A DNA stretch of 57,212 nt. Origin: Burkholderiaceae bacterium. GTDB lineage: Bacteria; Pseudomonadota; Gammaproteobacteria; Burkholderiales; Burkholderiaceae_B. The DNA lies in the NCBI GenBank assembly GCA_017983955.1, contig JAGOAJ010000020.1:1-57212 (forward strand), given 5' to 3'. The notes under the pieces were generated by a model. That model did no database searches, was not told the origin of the DNA, and worked only from the letters and a program-made list of their open reading frames with translations. Position numbers and translations under genes: made by a program. Below, piece by piece: positions 18,409 through 26,058 of the stretch (position 1 is the stretch's first letter; every line of letters begins with the position of its first letter).

Positions 18409-19770
18409 TTAAGTATCTCCTTCATGTTTGGGATGCTGAATAGTCAAATTCCGAACATAGCCGCCGAGGCGCGTGTCTCCCCAATCTGACTCGTCCAGCG
18501 ATACCCGTATGCCATCGATCACCAAGGCGTCGGGCTCGAAGGCTTGAGCGCGAGCGTAGATCATCCTCGCTTGCTCAGCGTTAAACGTCTTGGCGAGCAG
18601 GGTCAGTGCGCGTTCATCGAAGGCGCACTGTGCCTCCTTCGTGTCATTCTGATTCGATCCATCGAGTGCAATCCGCAGTTGTGTCACAACGCACTGATTG
18701 CCGGTGAGGTAATAGGACATCCGATCAGCCAGCACCTTGTCGTTCAACTTGACTGACGGGATGTGTGCGAACCACGCCCATTGTGTACGGTGATAGTCGT
18801 CGGTGATGAGACCATACTCTTCAAGAAATAGCCGAGCTGCGTGAGGCGACCAACCTTCGGAACGCGTGACGGTAGGCGGGTTCCTTTCGATCTTACGAAG
18901 CCGCTTGATTTCCTGGATGGCATCTTTGATTCCCTGCTTGTCGGTAATGTCGCGCCCGCGCATATCCCGCGCCAAGCGCTTCAGTTCGTCGATATTCCAG
19001 CCGAATGCGAACAACGCACGCCATCGGGCATAACGGACAATAGGGGCCTGTTTTGGTCTTATCTGCAAACGGACGAAGACTTCCTCGTAGGTCATATAGA
19101 CCAACAGAAAAAAAACAAATGGGATGAACAATAACCAAAGCAGAAAGGGCAACCCGAACTCGCGCAGTGTATTCAATGACCAGAGTTTGGTGATGCTGCC
19201 TACCACCAGCCAATAGCTGACGCCGATGAGGAGGATGCCCGCGAGCATCTGCAGCCCGCGTAATAGTTTCAGCACTAGGGGAGCCCCGGGATTATCAGTT
19301 TGATGCTCACTAACCACTATAAGCAGGGTTAAAAGCACCAGTGCCGGAAGCATCAGCAGTTCGACCCAAAGTGGGAAGCTCACCAATTCGGTAATGAACA
19401 GGATGACGGCAGAGAGTGTGAATGCATCGCGCACCAGTTTTCGAAGCGCGTTTGGCTTGTCCTTAAGCCGCTGTGCTTCAAAGATCCCGGTAAAACCTAC
19501 TGTCAGCCACCACAGTAGGGTCGATTTAAGATTGGGCCATTCCCAGAGACTAAACCACGCAAGAAGCCAGACACAAACCGCCACGTAGAGGGACATGAGC
19601 AGCCAGATTAGTGCGAGCTTTGGAGCAAAGAAAGCACGTGCCGCATTAAGTGCGAGAGGGCGTCCGTTCTTCCTCAGCAGCACGGCAGCCAGTATTAGAC
19701 CTGAATAAATGAGGGTAGCTATTTCGCGATTGCTCAGGTCGAATCCGAAGGAGGTAAGAGTGAAGGACAT
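18409..19770 (-). CDS. Multi-pass membrane protein of unknown function with soluble C-terminal domain
   Basis: About 453 aa from the ATG giving MSFTLTSFGFD; a TTG 53 codons upstream (19929) would lengthen it, and neither start has a clear ribosome site. The first ~260 residues contain about seven hydrophobic helices (for example LALIWLLMSLYVAVCVWLLAWF, STLLWWLTVGFTGIFEA, LQMLAGILLIGVSYWLVVG, FGLPFLLWLLFIPFVFFLLVYM). The C-terminal ~190 residues are charged and soluble, with RMSYYLTGNQCVVTQLRIALDGSN and a motif region around WSPHAARLFLEEYGLI. No family recognised. It lies upstream of the NYN gene with 100 bases between them and may be its partner, or the outermost gene of the insert. A membrane effector plus nuclease pairing is a common defence design, but this is only an analogy. 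Confidence 0.55.
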   Translation of the reverse strand: MSFTLTSFGFDLSNREIATLIYSGLILAAVLLRKNGRPLALNAARAFFAPKLALIWLLMSLYVAVCVWLLAWFSLWEWPNLKSTLLWWLTVGFTGIFEAQRLKDKPNALRKLVRDAFTLSAVILFITELVSFPLWVELLMLPALVLLTLLIVVSEHQTDNPGAPLVLKLLRGLQMLAGILLIGVSYWLVVGSITKLWSLNTLREFGLPFLLWLLFIPFVFFLLVYMTYEEVFVRLQIRPKQAPIVRYARWRALFAFGWNIDELKRLARDMRGRDITDKQGIKDAIQEIKRLRKIERNPPTVTRSEGWSPHAARLFLEEYGLITDDYHRTQWAWFAHIPSVKLNDKVLADRMSYYLTGNQCVVTQLRIALDGSNQNDTKEAQCAFDERALTLLAKTFNAEQARMIYARAQAFEPDALVIDGIRVSLDESDWGDTRLGGYVRNLTIQHPKHEGDT

Positions 19771-20231
19771 ATTTTTAGACTGTACCCCACGCTCGTTGCC
19801 AATCGCGGCATTTTTTAATTTTGGTAGGGAGCCTTTATTGTCAAGCAACACCATGGGTACGAAGTTGCGTATCCACTTCATTCGCTTAGGTGGGATAAGC
19901 CTGCATCCCCCATGATTGTCATGTTTCAATCCTGTTGTGCCACATTATTCAATTTTTATTCGCAGTAATGCGCATCTTGAACTGCTCTCTTGTGTTACCG
20001 ATAATAATCACTTACACCCATCCATCTAATACAAGCCAAGCTAGTCCCATCAACTAGTCCACATCAGATCAAGTATCCAGTTAATTTCATAGACTCTGCA
20101 GTTGCCCCCAATCCCCCAATAAACCCCCTAAATTGCCAGCTATTAGCACCGCTAGTACACCCCCATATTGCCTATAGTAAGGACAGTGGGGTCCAGAAGG
20201 ACCCGTTTCACAGAATACTGAGTACACCCTT
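19771..20231. other. Intergenic region upstream of fliE, right side of the inserted segment
   Basis: 460 bases (301 if the longer start of the membrane protein gene is used). No gene seen. It contains a C-rich stretch (20105-20165) and, just before fliE, a short hairpin GGGTCC-AGAA-GGACCC (20189-20204) in what would be the fliE leader. A TATAGT near 20172 could be a -10 box. No tRNA or attachment-site repeat matching the left side was found. Confidence 0.4.
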
Positions 20232-20567
20232 ATGGCTATAGAACACCTTACCGCTGTTGAAAACTTGCTGTCTCAGATGAGGGCAGTGGCTCAGGCCGCA
20301 GGTGCTATGCCGGTGCGCGCGCAGGCGGTGTCAGACAGCAGCGGCGATGGCTTTGCTGCCGAACTGGCGCGGTCCTTGCAGCGGGTGTCCACGGTGCAGA
20401 ACGACGCCAACATACAGGCCGAAGCCTTTCAGATGGGCGCGCCTGATATTTCCCTGAATGACGTGATGATAGATCTGCAAAAGGCTAATCTGGGCTTCCA
20501 GATGACGCTGCAGGTGCGTAACCGCTTGGTTGCTGCCTACCAAGAAATCGCTAGCATGGCGGTGTAG
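20232..20567 (+). CDS. fliE: Flagellar hook-basal body protein FliE
   Basis: Rod adaptor between MS ring and proximal rod and early export substrate. 111 aa, with the conserved C-terminal helix NDVMIDLQKANLGFQMTLQVRNRLVAAYQEIASM, the FliE signature. The gene is alone on the + strand, divergent from fliF across the island and convergent with flhX. In most relatives fliE is the first gene next to fliF, so the present distance is explained by insertion between them. Confidence 0.95.
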   Translation: MAIEHLTAVENLLSQMRAVAQAAGAMPVRAQAVSDSSGDGFAAELARSLQRVSTVQNDANIQAEAFQMGAPDISLNDVMIDLQKANLGFQMTLQVRNRLVAAYQEIASMAV

Positions 20568-20609
20568 TCTTAATCCTGGCAGCCTGAGCACACTGTAAAC
20601 ACAGCGTAT

Positions 20610-20939
20610 TCAGGCCGTATCCACGCCGCCTTTTGGTTCAGGCATCTGCAATTTCTCATATTCTTTGCCTTCCAGGGCATACAGCCACGCCAGCAGTTCA
20701 GCGATGGCCAGGTACAGCTGGGGCGGGATGTGGGCATCCAAATCCACTTGCATCAACAAGCCCACCAGTTCGGGCGACTCGTGCACATACAATTCATTTT
20801 CTTTGGCCGTGCGGATTATTGTTTCCGCTAACGTCCCATAGCCTTTGGCGATAACGCGTGGCGCCGAGTCGCCGCTGTCATACGTAATGGCAACTGCGCT
20901 GGGCCGGCCGTCATTAAGCGCGTGTGGTCGTGTCGTCAT
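20610..20939 (-). CDS. flhX: FlhB C-terminal-domain homologue (FlhX-type export switch protein)
   Basis: 109-aa stand-alone homologue of the cytosolic FlhB/EscU switch domain. The pattern SAVAITYDSGDSAPRVIAKGYGTLAETIIRTAKENELYVHESPELVGLL matches the FlhB-C core (AVALrY...aP.vvAKG...A..Ir..A.e..iPv.e...La..L). The autocleavage NPTH segment of true FlhB is absent: the aligned place reads DGRPSAVA. It also has no membrane part. Such FlhX proteins can partly replace the FlhB cytosolic domain. The ATG at 20939 overlaps the end of the upstream FliK-like gene by 26 bases; a TTG slightly upstream is a less likely start. The pairing of FlhX with a FliK-like gene is meaningful because FliK acts on FlhB-C. 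Confidence 0.85.
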   Translation of the reverse strand: MTTRPHALNDGRPSAVAITYDSGDSAPRVIAKGYGTLAETIIRTAKENELYVHESPELVGLLMQVDLDAHIPPQLYLAIAELLAWLYALEGKEYEKLQMPEPKGGVDTA

Positions 20940-22200
20940 GGCTGACTTCCCCGGCAATAGACAGCTGGCTTAGCTGCAAGCCCTGGCCCAGGCAACGGCT
21001 GCGCAAGTCTTCGGTGTGGTGGCTTAAGAGGTCCGCCGAGTCGGGCGCGGTGACGTGCATGACCAGTTGCTGTCCTGATAACGTCAGTCGTGCCTGTACA
21101 TCGCCCAGTTGCGGCAAGTGTATGGTGATTTTGGTCGCCCAATGGGGGGCGGCAGATCCATCTTTCTGATCTTCGGGCGGGGCCTCGTGGCGGCTGACTT
21201 CCCATTCCATGGGGGCGTCGGGCCAGGCCTCGCCGCGCCAGGCAAAGGTCTGGTTGGCCAGCATGTCCAGTTGTTGGCGCACCAGTAGCTGGGTTTGCGG
21301 ATCTACGCCGGGTACGGGAGCCTGGTTGCTAGCGCTTGATGCTGTTGGGTTGTTGGCACTGGGTGACGCGTCACTTCGGGCTGATGTTGATGATTCCGAA
21401 CTGGAGCTCAAAACTGATGACCCGGGCGTGCCTGGTGTGGTGGAAGCTTGGTTGCCGGCGTTGGAAGCGGCGCGGCCAGCTTGGGCTTGCGGTTCCTGCT
21501 GCAGCTGCTCCAGGGTCAATTTGCCTGACATTAAGCCACTAAGGTGAGACTCGTAGAACATGCCGCTGTTCTGCAAAATCTGCGGCAGAATTTGGCTTAG
21601 CTGTCCTGCCAGGCCTAGTGCAGGCATGATGGCGCCGGTGGTGGATGCCGCGCTGGTGGTTGGAGTGTTGCCGCCGCTTGTTGTTGGCGTGCTACCAGTG
21701 CTACCCGCTTGGCGGCTTGGGCTAGCGGCACCGGCGTCTTGGCGCTGGCCTGCAAGCGTGGGCTGTGGCAGGCCGGGCTTATCGCTAATTAGGGGGGCTT
21801 TGCCTAGGGTGGCAGGGTTCTGGTCTGGGTGGTTGGCCAGCAGCGCCAAGATGGCCCTAGCGGCTGGACCCAACGATGTGGGTGCGGATGGCGTCGCGCC
21901 GGTGCTGACCATGCCGCGCGTGCCCATCAGGGCGGCTGTTTTGGCATCCAGCTTGGCACGATCTACAGTCTGCTGACCGTGCTGGCGCGACTGTTCCAGT
22001 GCCCGGTCTACGCCGGTCCGAGTGTCACGTATGATTTCATTGCGAGCTGCTTCGGGGCGTTCAGGTTGACCGGGTTGGGTCACCGCGTCCGGTCTGGCGC
22101 CAGATACTAGATTGGCTTGCTGCGATAGGGTAGTGCCCAACATCGCGTCTAGACGCTGCACCAGCAGCGTCCCTAGTGCTGATGGGCCGCCTATGCTCAT
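20914..22200 (-). CDS. Second FliK-type hook-length control protein
   Basis: 428 aa. The first ~300 residues are low complexity and rich in Ala, Ser, Thr, Gln and Pro; the C-terminal domain (about 320-415) has VRQQLDMLANQTFAWRGEAWPDAPMEWEV...WATKITIHLPQLGDVQARLTLSGQQLVMHVTAPDSADLLSHHTEDLRSRCLGQGLQL, a FliK/Flg_hook-like fold. It overlaps fliT by four bases (ATGA) and flhX at its 3' end. Known Alcaligenaceae genomes carry such a gene beside fliT, usually annotated as hook-length control protein. Whether it or the 7.4 kb fliK sets hook length is not evident from the sequence. Confidence 0.8.
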   Translation of the reverse strand: MSIGGPSALGTLLVQRLDAMLGTTLSQQANLVSGARPDAVTQPGQPERPEAARNEIIRDTRTGVDRALEQSRQHGQQTVDRAKLDAKTAALMGTRGMVSTGATPSAPTSLGPAARAILALLANHPDQNPATLGKAPLISDKPGLPQPTLAGQRQDAGAASPSRQAGSTGSTPTTSGGNTPTTSAASTTGAIMPALGLAGQLSQILPQILQNSGMFYESHLSGLMSGKLTLEQLQQEPQAQAGRAASNAGNQASTTPGTPGSSVLSSSSESSTSARSDASPSANNPTASSASNQAPVPGVDPQTQLLVRQQLDMLANQTFAWRGEAWPDAPMEWEVSRHEAPPEDQKDGSAAPHWATKITIHLPQLGDVQARLTLSGQQLVMHVTAPDSADLLSHHTEDLRSRCLGQGLQLSQLSIAGEVSHDDTTTRA

Positions 22201-22526
22201 TGGTGTTGCGGAGGGGCGTAGGCCTGAAGCACGGACTGCTGGCGTTTCATGGCGCCTATCAGCAGACCCAATCGATCAATTTCTGGCATGGCTAAACGCC
22301 GTATGCTGGCGTCATTGTCCAGGATTTTTCTAAGTAGTTCGCGGCGTGCCTGGCGGTCTTCAGTGCTTAGCGGTGCAAAGCGGCGTAACTGTTCGACGGC
22401 GATGTGGTATTGGGTACCCAGTTCCATGACGGCGTCCCATTGCTCGGCGCGTGCCTGCTCCAGCATGTTGCCTGTAATGCTAGCGATAATTTCGTACTGG
22501 TGTAAAAGTGGGGTAGTGTGGCTCAT
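22197..22526 (-). CDS. fliT: Flagellar export chaperone FliT
   Basis: 109-aa helical cytoplasmic protein, chaperone of FliD. Its N-terminal half (LLHQYEIIASITGNMLEQARAEQWDAVMELGTQYHIAVEQLR) matches the FliT pattern 'yY..i..lS..ML.aA...dWd.L..le..y...v..L'. Located right after fliS with a five-base gap and overlapping the FliK-like gene. In enterics FliT also inhibits FlhDC. Confidence 0.88.
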   Translation of the reverse strand: MSHTTPLLHQYEIIASITGNMLEQARAEQWDAVMELGTQYHIAVEQLRRFAPLSTEDRQARRELLRKILDNDASIRRLAMPEIDRLGLLIGAMKRQQSVLQAYAPPQHQ

Positions 22527-22531
22527 GGTAT

Positions 22532-22966
22532 TTAACCCAGGGTAGCATCTGCTTGATGCGGGTCTGCGATGGTTTGCCAGGCCAGGCTGATATTGTTTAG
22601 TAGGCGTTCTGCCAGATCAAGCTTTTCGTGGTCGGCATTCAGGTTGGCCAGCAGCAAATTACGAATTATCAGTTCGTAGGTGGCGACTAGATTGGTGGCG
22701 ACTTCGCCGCCATTATCCAGATCAACGCTGGCCTTAAGCCCGGAGTCAACGATATCTATAGCTTTGGAAATGGCCATACCACGGCCTTCGATGTTGTTGC
22801 TTTGCATGTGCAGCCGTGCTTTCAGGATGGCTGCGCTAGCCCCTTTAAACAGCAGGGTAATTAGCTGCTGTGGATTGGCGCTAAACACTTCGGTTTCCAG
22901 ACCTACGTTAGCATAAGCCTGGGCCGAGAAAGCGTGGCGCGGGCCGCGCCGTACAGAGTAATTCAT
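22532..22966 (-). CDS. fliS: Flagellin export chaperone FliS
   Basis: 144-aa helical chaperone that keeps flagellin unpolymerised and passes it to FlhA. Contains AYANVGLETEVFSANPQQLITLLFKGASAAILKARLHMQ and ISKAIDIVDSGLKASVDLDNGGEVATNLVATYELIIRNLLLANL, the family core. Start ATG overlaps the fliD stop by four bases. Confidence 0.94.
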   Translation of the reverse strand: MNYSVRRGPRHAFSAQAYANVGLETEVFSANPQQLITLLFKGASAAILKARLHMQSNNIEGRGMAISKAIDIVDSGLKASVDLDNGGEVATNLVATYELIIRNLLLANLNADHEKLDLAERLLNNISLAWQTIADPHQADATLG

Positions 22967-24369
22967 TTATCCTTACCGATATTGCCTAACATGGACAATT
23001 GTTGGGTTAGGTAGTTACTGATGCCATTCATTTGGCTCATCATGACATCCAGGCCAGAAAACTGCTTGCGGTAGGCTTCCATTTTGGCGTCTATGCGTTC
23101 AGTCGTGGCCAAAAACTGTTTGTCCAACTGGCTGATGGTGCGGTTAGTGCCATCTTCCGCGTTTTTGATAAGCCCGTCGCTACGGGTAAAGTTATCGGCG
23201 ACTTTAGCCAAATTGGCGCTAAGGCCCAGCTCGCCGGTAAATAGCTTTTGCACATCGACCATATTAGTCTTCAGCGCCTCTTCAAGCTTTTTCTCATCAA
23301 TTTTCAGTGTGCCATCTTTGGGATCGGTGGTGATGCCCAATTGCGACAAGGTGCTTATGGCACCATCGCTTACAGCTGAATTTAACGCCTGGCGTACTTG
23401 GTTCTGGGCATTGCGTGCCAGGTTGTCGCCGGTCAGGGCGCTGCCGGTTTGGTTTTCGACATCGTAAGATGTTAGGGATTTGATCGTGGTTTGCAGGCTG
23501 TTGTAGGCAGTCACGAACTTGTTGATGGCATCAGTAGTGACTTTGTCATCGCGCGTAACGGCCAGACTGACAGCGGTATCGGTCACTTTAGTCAAATTAA
23601 GGGTGACGCCTTCAATGGCGCCTTCGACCTTATTCGATTGGCTGGTGATTTCTATGTTGTTGATCAAGATCTTGGCGTTAACGGCGGCTTCTTGTTCAAT
23701 GTTGGTGTTTGCGCCTGGCGTGCTGGCGTCAAACCTGATCAAGTCGTTCAGGGCGCTGTCGCCAGCATCGCTGGCGGCAAACGACAGCGACTCGATAGAA
23801 GCTTCAGTACCGGTGTCTTTGGCGGTAAATAGCAAGCGGTGTGGCGCGTCAGAGCCATCGTTGATCAGGGTGGCGCTAAAGCCTAGCTTAGAGTCACCAT
23901 TGATGGCGGCCATTAGGTCATCTAGTGTGGGTGCGCCGCCGTCCTTGCCCGAGACATCCAGGGTTTTGGTTTCACCATTGATAGTCACGGACAGCGTGCC
24001 GCCGCTAGTGCCTATGGCGGCGGTGCGATCAGCCTGCCCTGTAGCGACTAGGGTTTGGGACGTGGCAAGCGTATCAACCTTGATGTTGTATTGCCCAGCG
24101 ACTGCCTTATTGGTGACGCTGGCGGTGAAGTGGTCGCCAGCCGTCGTGGCTTTCAGGGCGCCAAAAGCGTCATCTTTCCCCAAGGCCTTGCCAGCCGTGT
24201 TAAGCGCTTCCAGGGCGCTTTTCAGGGTGCTGTATGCCGATATGCGATTTTGCGCAGAAATCTGCTGGGACTGTATTAGCACCAGGGGTTGGTTTTCGCT
24301 TTCGCGCAGGTCCTTGAGCAGTTGCTCGATAGGTAAGCCCGAACCAACGCCAATAGAAGAAATAGCCAT
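22963..24369 (-). CDS. fliD: Filament cap protein FliD (HAP2)
   Basis: Pentameric cap that guides flagellin polymerisation. N-terminus AISSIGVGSGLPIEQLLKDL and the coiled-coil C-terminus (DGLIKNAEDGTNRTISQLDKQFLATTERIDAKMEAYRKQFSGLDVMMSQMNGISNYLTQQLSML) are the two conserved ends; the centre is the exposed variable domain. 468 aa, normal. The A/G-rich TACGGAGTTAAAA leader gives a ribosome site (GGAG). About 120 bases separate it from flaG upstream. Confidence 0.96.
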   Translation of the reverse strand: MAISSIGVGSGLPIEQLLKDLRESENQPLVLIQSQQISAQNRISAYSTLKSALEALNTAGKALGKDDAFGALKATTAGDHFTASVTNKAVAGQYNIKVDTLATSQTLVATGQADRTAAIGTSGGTLSVTINGETKTLDVSGKDGGAPTLDDLMAAINGDSKLGFSATLINDGSDAPHRLLFTAKDTGTEASIESLSFAASDAGDSALNDLIRFDASTPGANTNIEQEAAVNAKILINNIEITSQSNKVEGAIEGVTLNLTKVTDTAVSLAVTRDDKVTTDAINKFVTAYNSLQTTIKSLTSYDVENQTGSALTGDNLARNAQNQVRQALNSAVSDGAISTLSQLGITTDPKDGTLKIDEKKLEEALKTNMVDVQKLFTGELGLSANLAKVADNFTRSDGLIKNAEDGTNRTISQLDKQFLATTERIDAKMEAYRKQFSGLDVMMSQMNGISNYLTQQLSMLGNIGKDK

Positions 24370-24490
24370 TTTTAACTCCGTATGCTGAGATTGTCCCGCA
24401 TATTACAAATTACAATTAGGATGACAGCAGGTAGATTTGCGGGTATTTCGATGCTTACCTGTGTTGCTGCGCTACAAAGACCAGTCTGCG

Positions 24491-24895
24491 TCAGGCTTTG
24501 GTGTCTATATTGGCACCTTGCAACTGAACTATCATTTTGGCGACACGTATGACGGCATCGGATGGTACGGTGCGTAAAACATCGCCAGTTTCGCTGTCGA
24601 TAATCGAAACCACCATGCGCTGGGCTTCTTCGTCCATATCAAACCGCATGCCTGTGGACCAGGCCTTCATGCTGTTGTTGACCAGGGCCAAGGCCTTTTC
24701 CAGCGGGTTGGTGCTGTCGTAGGCGTTGGTAACTGATCCAGAGCCAGGTCCGGTGGTGGCGCTACCACTGCCGCGTGCATCGCTAGACGGCGTCACGGTG
24801 ACGGCCGCTTCGGGGGCTGCCGGAGGGCGTTCAAAATCCGCTGCCATCGGGGCCTGAGGCGAATGGGACATGCCTGAGGCAATCGGGTTGACCAT
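24491..24895 (-). CDS. flaG: Flagellar protein FlaG
   Basis: Small protein that affects filament length. The C-terminal half (KALALVNNSMKAWSTGMRFDMDEEAQRMVVSIIDSETGDVLRTVPSDAVIRVAKMI) is the FlaG core with 'lrFs.de....VkvvD..TgEVIRqIPs'. I set the start at ATG 24895 because an AGGAG lies seven bases upstream; the longer frame would begin in the promoter leader. A sigma-28-type promoter lies about 55-90 bases upstream. Confidence 0.9.
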   Translation of the reverse strand: MVNPIASGMSHSPQAPMAADFERPPAAPEAAVTVTPSSDARGSGSATTGPGSGSVTNAYDSTNPLEKALALVNNSMKAWSTGMRFDMDEEAQRMVVSIIDSETGDVLRTVPSDAVIRVAKMIVQLQGANIDTKA

Positions 24896-24955
24896 GGTGT
24901 GGCTCCTGAGTGTTGTACGCACAGTGCGCATCTGGCTTTTTCTTGATTACAGTCA

Positions 24956-24982
24956 ATAACGGCAGGACGCGCTAATTCTTTA
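24956..24982 (-). promoter_or_regulatory. Candidate sigma-28 (FliA) promoter for flaG-fliDST
   Basis: Read on the minus strand: TAAAGAAT (24982-24975), an 11-base spacer, then GCCGTTAT (24963-24956). The enteric consensus is TAAAGTTT-N11-GCCGATAA, so the -35 matches 6 of 8 and the -10 matches 6 of 8 with exact spacing. The predicted start near 24949 gives a leader of about 54 bases before the flaG ATG. The gene on the other side is fliA itself, so this late-class promoter fits well. Confidence 0.7.
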
Positions 24983-25080
24983 GGGGAGGCCATGTTGTTA
25001 GGCAATCCATAGAACAGGCAATGAAATAACACCCACCTCCGTTTAACGCCAGGGCAGCAAACGTCTGATAATAAGGCCTT

Positions 25081-25869
25081 GTGTATAGGCCTTTCTTGAT
25101 TGGTATGGTTCATTCTGAAGACCACCTTGTGGGGGTGCATGCCCCTCTTGTACGTCGCCTTGCGTTGCAGTTGGCCGCCCGACTGCCGCCCAGCGTCGAG
25201 CTGGATGACCTGATGCAAGCTGGCATGATGGGGTTGTTGGATGCTGTACGCCGGTATCAGGAAACGCCTGGTGCCCAGTTTGAAACCTATGCTGTTACCC
25301 GTATACGCGGCGCGATGTTGGATGAATTGCGTAGCCAGGACTGGCTGCCACGCAGCGTGCGCAGCAAAGCTAGAACTATAGAAGTCGCCATACAGAACCT
25401 AAGCCATAAGTTATTGCGGCCAGCGACTGAAGTGGAGATCTCCCAAGAACTGGACATGCCATTGGGCGATTACCAGGCTTTGCTGGAAGAGGCCCGTGGC
25501 GTGCAGGTCATACATTACGAAGACTTGGCCCGCTATCAGGACGAAGGGATCAATCCTTTAGATACCATGCAGGACAGCAGTGACAACCAGGCCGGACATT
25601 GGGCTAGCCCCTTGACTCACCTGATGTCTGGTGCATTGCGACAGCAACTGGTGCAGGCCATCCAGGCCTTGCCGCAGCGCGAGCAATTGCTATTGTCATT
25701 GCACTTTGAGCAAGACCTTAACCAAAAGGAAATTGCTGCGGTGATGAGCATTACCGAAGGGCGGGTATCGCAGTTGCGTTCGCAGGCGGTGGCTAGAATA
25801 CGCGCATTCCTGGCGCGCGACCAGTGGGACGAGAGTCCTGGCGAGGCGGAATTACAGCATTTGCTATAA
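25081..25869 (+). CDS. fliA: Flagellar RNA polymerase sigma factor FliA (sigma-28)
   Basis: 262-aa sigma-70-family factor directing late flagellar genes. Region 2 reads LVRRLALQLAARLPPSVELDDLMQAGMMGLLDAVRRY...FETYAVTRIRGAMLDELRSQDWLPRSVR; region 4 reads ALPQREQLLLSLHFEQDLNQKEIAAVMSITEGRVSQLRSQAVARIRA. Start GTG 25081 has a TAAGG four bases away; ATG 25105 is an alternative without a ribosome site. It is on the + strand, divergent from flaG, and carries no adjoining flgM in this window. Confidence 0.95.
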   Translation: MYRPFLIGMVHSEDHLVGVHAPLVRRLALQLAARLPPSVELDDLMQAGMMGLLDAVRRYQETPGAQFETYAVTRIRGAMLDELRSQDWLPRSVRSKARTIEVAIQNLSHKLLRPATEVEISQELDMPLGDYQALLEEARGVQVIHYEDLARYQDEGINPLDTMQDSSDNQAGHWASPLTHLMSGALRQQLVQAIQALPQREQLLLSLHFEQDLNQKEIAAVMSITEGRVSQLRSQAVARIRAFLARDQWDESPGEAELQHLL

Positions 25870-25894
25870 CTCAGATCAGCTTCGTAGCTGAGTT
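25868..25894 (+). terminator. Weak hairpin after fliA
   Basis: AACTCAG (25868-25874) can pair with CTGAGTT (25888-25894) right at the fliA stop codon; an alternative inner stem CAGC/GCTG is possible. It has no uridine tract, so a terminator role is doubtful. Confidence 0.25.
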
Positions 25895-26026
25895 TACATC
25901 GTCTTACGTTGCTATATAGCCGTCTAAAGTTCTTATCTTCGCGTATCGCGTACAATTATTTCTTTTTTGGGCAGGGACTCCTATTCAGGCAGGTTCCTCC
26001 CGGGCTTTTCTCGTGCTCTAACTAAA

Positions 26027-26052
26027 GCGCGAGGTCCTTCACCAAGGAGCGC
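26027..26052 (+). promoter_or_regulatory. Hairpin that sequesters the speD-speE ribosome binding site
   Basis: TCCTT (26035-26039), loop CACC, AAGGA (26044-26048), extended outside a GAGG bulge by GCGC (26027-26030) pairing with GCGC (26049-26052). The AAGGAG ribosome site of the fusion gene (ATG at 26059) lies in the 3' arm. A CCTC at 25997-26000 could pair with GAGG (26031-26034) and favour another fold. This is the shape of a translational switch, perhaps responding to polyamines or SAM, but no known riboswitch class is recognised. Confidence 0.5.
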
Positions 26053-26058
26053 AACACC

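Noticed and set aside
14270-20165. Direct repeats or tRNA bounding the fliF-fliE island
   Set aside because: Flanks were compared by eye; only loose G-rich/C-rich similarity was found, not a repeat, and no tRNA or integrase is present.
20189-20204. Hairpin before fliE as a terminator or riboswitch
   Set aside because: Only six pairs, no T tract and no conserved aptamer features; left as a note in the intergenic entry.
20610-20939. FlhX as a broken flhB pseudogene
   Set aside because: It is a compact full domain with a good start, overlaps its operon neighbour and corresponds to a known stand-alone family; no remains of the membrane half are next to it.
23519-24388. 289-aa open frame on + opposite fliD
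   Set aside because: Fully antisense to a certain fliD gene, rich in Ser/Leu/Val from reversed codons, no domain, no ribosome site.
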